Assembly: GCF_030463565.1 (NCBI RefSeq)
Contig: NC_134643.1
Location: 124,292,309 to 124,356,308, forward strand
Direction: 5' to 3'
DNA: 64,000 nt
Source: Pelecanus crispus
Taxonomy: Eukaryota > Chordata > Aves > Pelecaniformes > Pelecanidae
Shown: positions 14,044 through 26,470 of the stretch, one piece after another
Layout of the letters: every line of letters starts with the position of its first letter
Position numbering within the stretch: the first letter of the stretch is position 1
Position numbers and translations under genes: made by a program
The notes under the pieces: generated by a model
Databases searched by the model: none
What the model was told of the DNA's origin: nothing
What the model saw: only the letters and a program-made list of their open reading frames with translations

Positions 14044-16908
14044 CTGGAAGAGTTAAAGAATAAGAAAAAGGGGTTATAAAAACAATATTAAAAGAGCTAT
14101 GATGAATATCACTACCACAGCGGGATTTAGATTTAAATTTCAGTACAAATCATCTATAATACCAAGAATTTCACTTGTTTGACACACCAAATCCTAACTA
14201 CCACCCCCCCAAGAACACAATAAATTTGCACTCATCACACAAGTCATTTACTCCAATGATGCTCTGTTTCAGGAAAGTCTGAGAACACAACACTCGATAT
14301 TTACAGGGTGCATTTAAACAAACTAACACCTATCATGAGTGCAAAAACATTTCCACAAAAGTAAAACATGACAGCTAGCGTACACAATGCAGATGTATTC
14401 TTAATGGAACAATAGTCTATGGGTGGGAAGGCGTGGAAGTTCTCATGAATGCATCACCTTGTCAGCCTTAAATAATAGCCTTATTTTGCCTGTCCCTCTG
14501 TCCCCAGCAAAGGACAAAATGAAACAAGGGAAGTATCTTTGGAAAAATACTTAAGAAGGGCAGGGCGGAAAATTGCTTGCTGCTATTTTGAAACAAACTA
14601 TTTTGATATAAGCTAATAAAGTGATTATATTGGGTAAGATGGAGCATTGAACCATGTCTCTTGCGTTGCTGAAGGCTGCAGATAAAAGTATGGCACAAGT
14701 AAAAGGGAATAAAAAAAAATCTGACCCGCTTTCAGCCTGTAGAAAGGGAGACATACCCACCCATAGCAAGACTTGGGAGCTAAGAATCCGAGGGAAAACT
14801 AGCAAATAGGAAGAATTGTTAAACCTTCCCCTTTCTCCCTGCAAAAAGGACGGAAATGCAAAGTTGAAAAGTTTCTGGCAAATACAAGTGAGAAAAGAAG
14901 GGAAAAGATTATTATTACTAGTGTGAAATTTGCAGAGCAAACTAAATAAGAAAGAGGAGAGAAAAAAATATTCTTCATAAGGTAATTTTTTTCAGCTGCT
15001 GAGACATGAAAATATTTCAGATCAAAGACTACAAAATTTTACTGAAGTCCTCTCCACTCCCATAAGGCCAAATAAACTTACAATGGTTTTGTTTCTGATT
15101 TCTCAAAGAAATTCAGTGAGAAGCTTAATTAACAAAATAGTGAACCAGCACACAATACACCAGATCCAAATCCAGTCCCTTTCTTCACTTAACAACACCT
15201 GCATTCTCTTGAAACTATATCCCCTTTGCCTAGTTCGGAGCAGAAATTTGAAGCAAGGTTTTCACATCCCAGGAGAATTTCACAGCTAGCAGCCTATATG
15301 CTACTCCATCAACAGCCTTCATCAGCCTGTTCTCCTGGAGCAGTTCGAGCATGCACACAGTACCTGAAGCAAAATAAGCCAGAAAACATTCTGAAAAGTA
15401 AATGACTGGGGCACTCTCTAAGCTTCCATCCCCTCCTTGCATGACTATTTTTGCAGAAGAGCGCCAAGAGACAGAGTTTCACATCAGATACATTTGTGAG
15501 TGTATTCCTACCCTCTTGTACCCTAGCTAGCTGTTCTTAATTTTGTCATTCCCTGACTTCTGCCAATGCACTATGATCTACATTAAAAAAAAACCCCAAC
15601 CAAGCAAACAAAAAAACCCCACAACCAAACACAAAAAACCCCAAACCAAACCAAACAACCCAACCACCCCCCCCCCCCTTTTTTTTTTGGGGTGGGGTGG
15701 GGGGGTGGGGGGTGGGGTGGGTGGGCAGAGAAGAGGATTTTTTTATAGCCCAAATCATTATTTTATTATTCTATGTGACCCACAGTTTTATCAACGCAGC
15801 TGAGAAGACACAATTAGGCAGGAAAGAAATGACACTGTTGCTGAATAACAACAAAACAACAACAACAAAAAAAAGCAAGCATGGCCCTACCCCCCAAAAG
15901 CTCACTACTTTACAATAGCCTACAGACTGCATATTATGGCACTTTTAGAATGGTGCTGGAAAAAAGAAGATCAAATCTCATGCAGCAAAGGGAGGTGAAG
16001 CTTGGACTTCCCACAGCCCAGACAACAATTCCATTTAAGAATGGTTTTACAAGTGCAACCACAACTACTTCTTTCTCCTCTCTGTGGAATTAGCCATGAA
16101 CTCCCTCCCTGCCTTAGCTGAAACTATTAAACTAATGAGGACACAGTGGCTTGTAGTTTTGATATCATTAAAATCACCCCCTAAAGAAATAAACCATCCA
16201 CCAAAAACTCAAAATTCAATTAGCAATGACTCCTTCCCCTGGTTAACCCTCTCCCTGTTTAGAAAGCATCTGTGAGGTTTTCTCTCAGTGATCTAAAGGA
16301 TTAAGATGCTCAAGTTACAGCAATTGTTCTCAGCCTATGTTTAGCTTTGAATACACTTTTATTTCAAATCTGAAAAAAGAGAACATTTGCCTAAAACCTT
16401 CTGTATTTTTTTTTCCAAATAGATTAGTTAATCTAACAGACAAGACTTAGAGAAACAGTATTTTCTAACTTCACCTTTGTGACATTTATGCATTCAAGCA
16501 TTTGCAAAAGGTTAAACACCATCTTAGATACTTGGAGATCTCATCATACTAAGATTATTGGCAGTAGCTTACAAGACATTAAAGAAAAAGAGGGATTTTT
16601 ATTCCAAAAATCTTTTGATCCATTTTTCTGTTAGTTCTGTTGCTGCATTTGTAAGACATTCTGTAAAGAGAGAAACTCACTCAAAAAGTGGTCTAACTTT
16701 TCAAGGTTCTCTATATTTGACAGTATTCAGTATAAAATACAGTAGTGCTACAGAGTGATCAACTGCCTAGAATGACAACAGGAAGAAAACACTGTGCCAA
16801 AATAAAAGCATGTTTTTTTATGTAGGTATAAAGGTGATATGCAAAGTGCTAACATAACCAAGAAACAAGCATGTTCTACCATTAAAAGCCATTTGTGAAG
16901 ATACTTAC
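14044..16908 (-). other. HLCS: HLCS intron 3
   Basis: This 2.87-kb intron is AT-rich except for a striking homopolymer and G-rich block at 15,586-15,725, described separately. No exon, RNA gene or recognised repeat family was seen. Confidence 0.8.
15586..15725. repeat. Low-complexity A/C tract, C-run, T-run and G-rich tract (potential G-quadruplex)
   Basis: An A/C-rich stretch leads into a run of 12 C (15,667-15,678) and 10 T. Seven G-tracts separated by single T bases follow at 15,689-15,725. The G-rich right side is roughly the reverse complement of the C-rich left side, so the block could fold as a hairpin or as a G-quadruplex with an i-motif opposite. Open frames across it are low-complexity artefacts. 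Confidence 0.85.
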
Positions 16909-17071
16909 AAACAATCTTGTGTGGCACCATTCCGTTATCCATTTGAAGCCTGTCTTCCATGAATGCTATTCCAAGGTTACTGAAATTATCTACACTTGCT
17001 TCAGCAATTAACTTATAAGGCTCACCAGGTTTATAGGCCAATGGTGAACAATAGTCCGACCATTTCACAAT
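16909..17071 (-). CDS. HLCS: HLCS coding exon 3 (contains the classical internal start)
   Basis: This 163-bp exon starts in phase 0 as IVKWSDYC and ends one base into a codon at GTTT|GTAAGT. Codon 38, at 16958-16960, is the ATG of MEDRLQMDNG, the usual start of the human 726-residue enzyme. The second internal Met, six residues on (Met7 in human numbering), is also kept. Both starts and the upstream extension are open, so long and short proteins are possible. Confidence 0.94.
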
Positions 17072-20000
17072 CTAGAATAAAGCATATGCATGTTGTTCAG
17101 TTTGAAAAGGTTACAGAAAAATATCAAAATACCAACAGTATTACGAGTCTACAAGATGAACTGCAAATAAAAACTGCCCTTCCTTCCCAAATGATTCTGC
17201 TATTAAAAAGCAGCACAACAGTAGGCAGGGCCAACAGAGGGACATTATCAAACCAAAACAGCACAACTGGCAAACCCAAGGACTGGAAGTAATTTTAAAG
17301 AAAGTACTTAAAAAATCCCCACAAATAAAGTGTAGCTTCTAGGATTACAGAATACTAAATTGCGGAATCACTTTTAAGACTTGTTTCTGTGATGCCTGAT
17401 GTGTTTAAAACAACTACTACATTTCATAGTATCATGAGACAACATATCTCAACTAGAGAAGGCTTTCAGTTGACAGATCCTTTCACACAAAAGTGCACCC
17501 TCCAAGACTACAAAGGTCAATGTATGAGACTGAATACAACCAAAAGAACCTACTGAGGAAGGGTTGTAGCAAGCAAGTTTCAAGTTTAACTATAAAAGCC
17601 ACAAGTGGAGGAAAAGTGAAAAGAGTTTTGGTTTCCTTCTGAAAGGCAGGCACATTAATAAAGACTACAAATCTGTCTGCTGACTCATAACTGAAAATGA
17701 CCCCTTTTAAACCTTATGTTTATAAACCAGCAGTACCTAACAAAACAATATTCAGACAATTGACAAACACAGTGATTTAAGAGTTAATTCTGAAAGCAAA
17801 AACCAAATAAGGCACCCAATTTCAGTAAAAAGTGTGTGACTGATACCACAGCCTTTATCCTTTATAGGACACACAAACCAATTGTTCTCCTGTGAAGGCA
17901 TTTTTAGAGACAATGAAGCACCACCTGCTTTCATGACCTTAAAAAAAAAACAAAACCCGAGCATTCCCCATGTACTATGTTCCAAATATTGGGAGACGAA
18001 GTGCAATTCTCACATAGCAACTCCAGCACTTTGACACTGTCATCACAAAACCACTTCCATGAAGTTCACCATTTTATCACTACACACAAGATGTAACACA
18101 CTGATTAAACACAGTAAGAAAAAACACTTCTTTTGAATGCTCAAAATGAGGGTGAGCTCTTGGATATTTTACTTGTTCATAATTAGACTATCAGCTAAAT
18201 TCACCGTTTTATCTACTGCAGTTAAGCATTTACACGATATCCAAAAGAATCCATTTCCAACTTTTGACTTTACAGCACTTCCCAAGGGAACAAGCAGAAA
18301 GAAGCAGCTCAGATTTCATACAACCTTAATGGTTGCATCTCCTAAGTCATTCTCAAAGACAGTCTCTGATTAGCACAACCCAAATGAGACCATCCAAGTC
18401 CACAGTCATATTGGTGGTTTTTGGATACCTAACAAGAAAACTGGCTGGGTATCTTCTGATATATCACCTATACTAACCTTTAGTGAACAAACACCGTTTC
18501 AAGAAGAGAAAAAGATAGCAGTGTGTGGACAGTGTGTTGGTGTTTACCACAAGGTCAGCTGCATGCTTTAACTTACGGATTCAGCTCCAACTCTGTAACA
18601 CAAGAGCAAGTAACAGCTTCAAACTAGCCACACCAGAACACATGGTTAGTGAGTCAGCCCTCAAATTCATGACAGATGTATCACTAGGCTCCTGAACTCC
18701 TGGACATAACCACCACTCACTAGTAAAAGCAACAACAGTGAGTTTCTACCTCCAAGACCTTCTGAAAGGTCATCTCCATGACTGTACCACAAAGAAATAC
18801 CAGCTCCGAAGTTACAGGGCATATTTCTGCGCACACTAGTATTGACCAGTTCTGAAGCAGAGCAAAATCTCCTTCTGGAAGACAGCTATACCAGGCCCTG
18901 ATAGATTTCAATCACTGTAGTTGGAGCATGAGCCAGACTCCCCCACTGTCACTGAGGAAGTCTGCGATGAAGGCAGACAGAATTGCCCCAAACAACTGCC
19001 TTGAGTGATGACCTGGACAACACTATCACTTTGCAGATGGAAGGTATTCCCAGCTGTGTTTAGTCTATTGGTACAACATCCACAGCTGGAAGTCTCCAGT
19101 TGTAGTCATAAGGCATAAAACTAAGGCATAAGGGCCTGCTAACTGTTGGCAATACACGATCACCAGTGACGACATGGCAGCTACATTTATGATATAGGAT
19201 ACCAGCTTCTTTCTCTATTTTCCTCAGCAATATGACTCTGGGCTACTCTCTATGGTGGAGGGTAAGAGACTCACACCATACTTAGACATCCTTTCTTACC
19301 CAGAGAACAGGCACAAGCAGGTAACACCCACATATCATCTGGAAACTGTGAAGAGGATACATTGATGCTCTTGAGCTTTTTTTCGTGGCACCAAGTAAAA
19401 CATTAGACATGCTAATAAGTAAAAAGTAGTTTTTGCTTATAGTGCAAATAAAGTGAATACACAAAAGAACCTCACAAAGTAAGGCTGTTGCCAAGACATA
19501 TGGCCTGTAATCCTGCTCATGCAACAATTGACTTGCTTCACAACATAACAAAAATCCTCAGAAAATATTTTCAAACAGGCCAAGCTTTCCTGCTATGACT
19601 AGAAATCTTCATCAAAATTCTGTCAGAATACAAAATGAAAGGCCAGCTCTTAGTAAGAGATGAGAAATTATTTATACTCCTGCTTTCTGGGTCCACCTCA
19701 GTTTCAACAGAAACCAGTCACAGATCACTGATAGCCCTACAAAGAATGGCTTTTCTTTCTAGAAATTATCACAGGTCACAGGAGCAATCTGTTCTCACAG
19801 CCCCTGTCTATGTCAACAGCTTGCTGCCAGAGGTAGCGGAATTAAAAGCAGTTTGCTAGAAGTGTCATGAAGAACATAGAAGAACAATAAACAAAATACA
19901 ACAGCAGTCCTTTTCCTCTTTAGTTTCAGTCTTTTGCCCGGGCTATCTCTTTTGAACTTGACAAATCAAATTAATTATTAATGTCTACATAAGAATGCAA

Positions 20001-22302
20001 ATACTTTCCATTCTAAAGAAAATGCAAACAAACCCAACAAGATTAAAAAACTCTGCTGAACAATAAATCCCAGAAGAACAACAAACTAGAGCTTCAACTC
20101 AGATGTTTTGTGGACCTGTCTGCTAAAAAAAAAAAAAAAAGTGAAGTAAAAAAATATCTCCCTTAGCCTGCTGTCTGAGTTGGCCCAGCACTCCCTAGGT
20201 GCACTCTGAGACAATTTAGAGAGCACAGCAGATATCCTATCTAGTTTATCTCCTAGAAGTAGGGCCCATCTGGATGGATTCCACAGTTAAAGGCAATAAA
20301 AACATTTACAGACCAGCTACTGTGTGCTCCAAGGAAACATGAGGCCAGTGGAAGCAGGGTCAGACGACCAGCAGAAAAGGTCTCAGAGTTCTCAGCAAGC
20401 TTTCAGTGCCTACAGTCCTCACACTCTGAGCTTTATGGAGATAATGATTTTGCCTGATGCAGCACTTCACCTGGACATCATTGGTCTAGAGGGCAAAGAC
20501 TAACATGCTCCAAAAGCATGCTCTGTTCTAGAACTGACAGGCCTCCATGGAAGGTAAAGGTACTAAAAATTTGATTGCAGGCACAAATCTGGAATTGTGC
20601 CCATTCCCAACCTGTCCTTCTGCTCCTGCACCCAAGTTAGATAAGACTATTTACCAACCACTCTGCTCTCAGTGTTCATTCCAGCAGAGGACTCCTGGAT
20701 CATCTCCCAGAACAAGTGGCCTGGAAAATGTATGCTCCTCATCCAGGGAAACGGACAGGCCGCGAGCACCTGTCGATGTGACAGCACCTGTCTACGTGAC
20801 AGGTCTCCTTTAACTCCAAAAAGGAGCTTGAAACCTGATGCCAAAAAGCAAGGGTGACACATGGCCCTTTAGCGTGCTGACCAGGGACCATTCAGGAAGA
20901 CACCTCATCGACTGCCCCTAGGTGGTGATCCCAGCTTGTGGCACAGCCGGTTCAATGGGAGGGCTCTGTAGATTTTACCGTACCCCAGCGACCAGGCCAG
21001 AGGTTTTATTATTGCCTACCCAGTGATATCCTAGCATGCCACGTCTTTGCATTTCTCCTCTTTCCAGTAGGCAATGAGGTCCACTCTGTCCTCTTCACTA
21101 TGGAGAGCATACAGCACACAAAACTGACTGCCTCAGGAAGGAACTATGACAACCTGTACCACTTAGAAGATTTTTCCTCCCTGCAAAGTAAGTTTATCTT
21201 TTGCTTTGGGTTACAGCCTATCACCCCATTCAGACCTGCATCCATGCTGAGACACCTAGGCAGCAAGCATTCCTCATGTGAGGAAAAAGTTATAAAACCA
21301 ACAAAATTTAGGGAAGAGAGAGAGACATTATCTCAAGTTCATAGTAAGTTTTGATAGGGCCTAGATACTATTTTTATGCATAACCTGTTTAGAGATGCTG
21401 TGTGTTCAATAATTCAAGTTTTAGAACATCATCTTTTAAATCCACATCTTTGCACTTTTGATATAGTAGTGGAGAAGACACTTTTTAGATTTCTAAGTAT
21501 CTAGGACATGAACATTTTTCTAAGTATGCTTGCCATAGGGATTTCAGTACTAGTTTAATTTATATCTTTGGATGCCTCAATAGCATTTGTAAGTATTATG
21601 CATTAAAAGGCAAACACAATTTATAAAATTCCAACCAAGAAGTATTGTCATTCTCCCACTGCATTTCATAGAAAAGCAAAGAGATTAAAAGCTTGATTTT
21701 GGCCTTACTTCTGCAGACTGACAAAATCATCCAAATGTATAATACTTTAACTTGTACTTATAAATCACAATGAAAGGAAGCTTCCAAGAGAGACTTCTAT
21801 TTCAATTACAACTGTTCACAACCACTTGGTTGTAGGCTTGAAGAGCTTTTCAGAAATCTTAACATATGCTTGCTCTCTATACTCTTACTGAGGCATTTGT
21901 TTCAGCTAGTGTCAGAGACAGGGTAATGAGCTAAATGGACTTCTGATCTGCCTTAGCATGACAGCTTTCAAGCATTTTTCTCCTATTCAGCGTATCTAAC
22001 CACACATGCCTTATCCAAAGTCACAATGGAATTCTGCAGTTCCCATCCACAGCCAGAGAAGCGTGCTACTAAAAAAATCTCAATAAAATGTCTATGGGTC
22101 TGTTTGAAGCATAAAATAGAACTAGAATATTAACAGTGATTCATTTTAATGAAGAGATTACCTTTTTACTCCCAATAACATTATAAACATACAAAAATCT
22201 ATCTGCCATTGATTTTTTTTTTCCTTCAAGTGTTTTAGCTTTATACTACCAAATGACCTATCTGTACTACTTTCTGTGCACGAAATAAAGAGAACTACTT
22301 AC
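17072..22302 (-). other. HLCS: HLCS intron 2
   Basis: This 5.23-kb intron has a less AT-rich middle part (about 18.4-21.1 kb) that includes an isolated 138-codon plus-strand frame (20938-21354) of no recognised family. The texture hints at decayed mobile DNA, but no family could be assigned. No coding exon was supported. Confidence 0.75.
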
Positions 22303-22455
22303 CTCTTTTGAAGGGCCAGGTACTTTCTGCAAATTATCTGTCTGAGCTGAAATGCTTTCTGTCACAAAAGCTATATGTTCTGCTTTAAGTAATTTATCAG
22401 GATAAATAAAAGGAGAAATGAGAAGCAGACTCCATCTGTTTAAGTCATCAAGGAA
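22303..22455 (-). CDS. HLCS: HLCS coding exon 2
   Basis: This exon has 51 codons in phase 0 at both ends. It begins FLDDLNRWSLLLISPF after a pyrimidine-rich acceptor and ends VPGPSKE before a GTAAGT donor. Its sequence is strongly like the human long-isoform segment upstream of the classical start (recognised from memory). It carries no catalytic residues. Confidence 0.92.
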
Positions 22456-25400
22456 CTGAAAGAGACAGGAAAGAAAAATAAGTCTGTGTAGCAAGTATTT
22501 GATTTAATAATTCATTTTTAAATTATGCCCAGCCTCAGTTAAAATCTGACTCTTCAGCCTTACATGAAGGGGGTCTACCACTTCACACTCCCCACGAGGG
22601 GGAATAAAGGGGTAAAGGTCTGAAGCATTAAGCAGGAACACATCAAAAGTAAAACTAAAAGTGACAACCAAGCTTTCAAGCCCATTCAGACTCCAGCTTT
22701 CAGCTTCACAGGAAGAGTGCACAAGTGAGCAGGCCATAAGACCCTAGGCCATTGGCACTGTGACAGCTGTGGGCCATTTGCCACTGGCAACATTCCTCAT
22801 TCAGCCTGATCCTCCTATCCCATTCACACCACAGTTCACCCAGCCTCTGCCTGCCTTCCCTCTTCTCCCCTGACCACACAAACCCATGGCCCTGCTGTCT
22901 CGGTTCTGGTGGCTGAAGGGCACTGCCTGCTACTCGGGCAGGGGCTGAGAAAGCAGTCACAACACAAAACCTGCCTGGCCAGCCACTACAGCCCCTCTAA
23001 CTGGACCGTAGTCCGGGCAGCATTCATTTTATTTGGGTAACAATCCTCCAGGAAACATACAGTCCCACTGCTAAGTCACATACGCTGTCTCTACACCCGC
23101 CTGCCAAAAGACCAACCAACCTGTGAGCTACAAGTAACCCAAGAACTATATACTACACAGGTCTAATTTTTAGACCTAATGTACAAAGTTTCAGAACTTC
23201 CTTTGTAAAGCTAGCTATATAAAGACAGTTATATTTTGTGGACATGTACAACCTCAGGCCAAATTCTTTAAAAAGTGATTTGAAAAATCTTTAAAAAATA
23301 CTTGAAATAAAAGGAGGGTTTTGTTTTGGTTTTTTTAATATATATTAAGTCCCCATGCATTTGCACCAAAATTACTCATTCAGTAGGTAACTCTAAACTT
23401 AAAGAAATAACTCATTCAAAATAAATTTGTCCATAAGGTAGTCTATCCACTTAGCAGACCATCGTACTAACGTTTCCTTCATTAAATTATAAGTGTTCCC
23501 TCTCTTGTCCTCACAAATGAGCAAATAAAGCTCAACAGCTGGAATCAGTAGAGCAAAGAACAGTTTTAAAAACCTCAAAGCTCCTCAATACATAATCTGA
23601 TCCCACAGCATATTACATTGATTTTTAGATATTGCATTGAACTTAATTTTTCTGCCATATTTTAAAAGTGGCAAACATTAGAAATAGATATTTTCCTACT
23701 ACTATACTAGAAACACATGCTTTGCATACCTTCAGTAATTTTATGTGGAAACATAAGAGAATTTGCTTATAGCACACTAAATGTGTACATCACATCCAAA
23801 ATGAAACCGCACGATATTAAGTCTATGGGGATATATTGCCAATCGAACCAGCTTTACTGAGCGAGCACAGAAGCTGCAAGAGTAAACACTGTTGCCTTCC
23901 ACAGGAAAATGAACTGAACTCATAAAGCTTTATATTACCTTAAGCATCCAATTTCCTTAAAGATCAAACAAACAAAAAAAAACTTTACAGGTTACGATTT
24001 GTGACTTGATGGTATCTTATCTTAAGGAAGTTACTGATCACAGTCCAGAGGCAGTTACAGCTACTTGGAAAGTAGCTCAGCTAGCTTCCTAGAAGCAAAA
24101 AAAGCAAGCTAGTTAAACTGTCTCTCTCACAGTGTTCACAGACAACGTAGAGAGCTCCATAGTGAATGCTGCCTCTATAATGCAGCCAGATCAGAGCCCT
24201 TATATGCCACACTATCGAGGTGCAGCATTGCAGGCATCTTCCACAGGGATTCTTTCAATACATATTTTTAAGAGACAACCACATTTTGAGTAATAGCATT
24301 GACTTGATGCCAAACTTCAAGCCAAACTACAGTTCCCTAGAGGGCTTCCCAACTCCCAATAAACACAAATAAACTGACAGGCTTAAAAAATCAGTCTGCA
24401 TGAATACCACTGCAGACAGAAAAAAATGCGCTTACTGTGCAAAGACCAAGGAGAAGCTATTTCAGAAATGAGCAGAAATGGCGCAAAGAACCGCATAAAT
24501 TAGTTGAAATATGACTTGCAAAACAATAATCCAGGCCAACTGAAGCCAAACTCCTCTAAACACAGAGACAATTATTTGGTTTTGAAGAGCTTTATCGAAG
24601 TGTGAATTAAGTGTTTAACTTCCCTGTGAGAGATTCTGAGATTGTTGTCACCGCTTTTAAGTATGAAATAACCTGCTCATTAGATAGCAAAAAGACTATT
24701 TTTGAACGAACTCCATTAGCATTTGTGATGTTATTTTCACTGCGCTGAAAAAACATCCTCTTTTCACACTGAATTTATGAAAAGCTTCTCTGCTTCTTAA
24801 AGAGTAGCGCTTAGCCAACGACATGCTTCATACATACATTTCAGTAACACCCACTTAAGTAAAATGTGTAACTGAGATAATTTCCACAAACACACATATA
24901 AACATCAGCAAAAAGGAGATCAAGAAGATCCTTATCCACATGAATTCTGGTCTTTAGTGACAAATTTCACCAAATCCAACATGCGTTTAAATAATTCAGG
25001 TGATTTGGGGCGGGGGGCTAGGTGCCAGAGGAGTTCCACTCCTAAACCTGAAAGTCAGAAGCAAGCTTACTTTCAGTTTTACTTCATGAGATGGCAAGTG
25101 AAACTTGCTCGGTATTTTCCACTGGCATGGGCTACCACGGCCTCACCCCACCCTCCCCTCTCACTGACCATTTGCAAAAAAGTGATATTTCACAGACCTT
25201 GGTTTTCATGTCCTTTTCCTCACTTGAAACAACGTTTTGTATTGGGAGAAGCATGCAGCTCTCCATAGCCAAAAGCTCAATTCAGAGTCTGCTACAGGTT
25301 CAGCTACGTTTTAATTCTCTGACAGAAACCTTGAAGGCACACGACACACATTTCCAGACCAAAGCCTTGTGTGTGCTAGAAGCATGTCACTAGTATGGAA

Positions 25401-25949
25401 ATACTAACAGGTTCTCCTAAGCGCTCCGATCGCCTTAGCTGCGCTTCACATGCGTGTAGGAAAAAAGCCCACCTTCGGTGCACTCCCTAAGCCAACGATC
25501 TATAGCAGCGAAGAGCTGCAGCTACCGCTGTACTGATCTTCTCCCGCGGCAACCACCTGGGGCTTACCTAGGCCCTACCCTTGACAAGCAGGGCTGTGCC
25601 AGGCCTGGGAAGCCAGACGAGCCATTTTTTTTCAACCGCAGGTCCCAGCCCGCCCTCACACGCCGAAGGAGAAAGCGCAGCCTCAAGCCCCGCGACCGCC
25701 GCTCCCCTTCCCCTCCCCTCCGGGCTCCGCCACCTCAGCCCACGACAGCCGCCGCCGGGGAAGGCGCCGCGTCGCCCCCGCTCCCCTCCCGCTCCCGCTC
25801 CCGCTCCCGCCGCGGGGGAAGGGGCGGCCGCGCAGCTCCGCAAAGGCGGCTCGCCGTTGCCACGGCAACGGGGGAGGCCGCTCCCGGCAACGGCAGCTTC
25901 CCCGGGCGAAGCGCCTCCCAGGCCTCGGCCCCACGGCTCGGGGCGGTAC
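22456..25949 (-). other. HLCS: HLCS intron 1
   Basis: This 3.49-kb intron becomes CpG-rich at its 5' end (from about 25.64 kb) as it enters the promoter island. No exon or recognised repeat was seen in the rest. Confidence 0.8.
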
Positions 25950-26171
25950 CTGCGTCTCGTCCGTGAAAAAGACTTTGTTCCCTATCCTGAGGCAGACTCG
26001 CTCCTCGGGCGGCACCTGCCTGCGCGGCTGCCGAGCCGGGGGGCCGGGGCAGCGGCAGAAGGTGAAGGAGCAGCGGGAGCGGTGGAGGCGGCGCACCGTG
26101 CGGCGGATGAGCGCGGCCGAGCAAGGCCCCCCGCGCGCCCATAGGTAGAGGTACCACAGCGTGATCAGCAT
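25950..26171 (-). CDS. HLCS: HLCS coding exon 1 (N-terminal extension of long isoform)
   Basis: This exon has 74 codons, starts MLITLWYLYLWARGG and ends in DETQ, phase 0, at a CAG|GTACCG donor. The same beginning occurs in long mammalian HLCS isoforms as I remember them. The first 14 residues are hydrophobic and are followed by an arginine-rich stretch, which could act as a membrane or mitochondrial targeting segment (inference). The exon lies inside the CpG island. Several long open frames overlap it on both strands, but these are by-products of high GC content. The start was chosen because it is the first ATG in frame and the phase joins exactly to the next conserved exon. Confidence 0.88.
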
Positions 26172-26429
26172 GGCGCGCGCGCCCCACGCCCCCGCCGCCG
26201 GCTCCGCCTCCCAACGCCCTGAGCGGCCGCCAGGGGAGCCCCGCCCCGCCCCGCCCCGCCCCGCCCCGCCCCAGCCAAAGAGAAAGGGGCGAGCCGGTTG
26301 GGCCGGCGGGCCGGCCGCTCTGATTGGCTGGCGGCCCGGCGCGCTCGGCGCCCCGCCCCTTTTAAATGCCGGCGGAGGAGGAGGGGCTCAGCGCGCGGCT
26401 CAGGCGGCGGCCGGCGCTGGCGCGGAGGA

Positions 26430-26470
26430 GCAAAGTTGTGCTTTGAAAATGCAAAGTGTGCTTTGAAACA
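26430..26470. repeat. Two-copy tandem repeat with CAAAG/CTTTG cores
   Basis: Units of 21 and 20 bp (26430-26450 and 26451-26470) both read gcaaag...tgtgctttgaaa, so each holds an inverted CAAAG/CTTTG pair. The CTTTGAA cores resemble TCF/LEF sites. Function is inferred only. Confidence 0.6.

Larger units (their letters stand above)
1..26171 (-). other. HLCS: HLCS gene, 5' part (holocarboxylase synthetase / biotin-protein ligase)
   Basis: HLCS attaches biotin to the biotin-dependent carboxylases (acetyl-CoA, pyruvate, propionyl-CoA and methylcrotonyl-CoA carboxylase) in cytosol and mitochondria. Five coding exons on the minus strand were joined with matching phases, giving 554 codons: 25950-26171, 22303-22455, 16909-17071, 13103-14043 and 10847-11029. 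The product matches the long vertebrate isoform: an N-terminal extension, then the conserved MEDRLQMDNG segment where the usual 726-residue human protein begins, then the biotin-protein-ligase N-terminal domain. The catalytic biotin-ligase domain and C-terminal cap are not encoded here. They must lie beyond the left edge, after an intron of more than 10.8 kb, in keeping with the very large 3' introns of the human gene. RIPPLY3 follows on the plus strand, as in human. Identity is certain from the sequence; the isoform used is inferred. Confidence 0.97.

Noticed and set aside
15543-15803. Proline- and glycine-rich open frames on both strands
   Set aside because: They arise from the homopolymer block and simple repeats.
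20938-21354. 138-codon plus-strand open frame
   Set aside because: It is a single isolated frame in an HLCS intron without homology, promoter or splice context.
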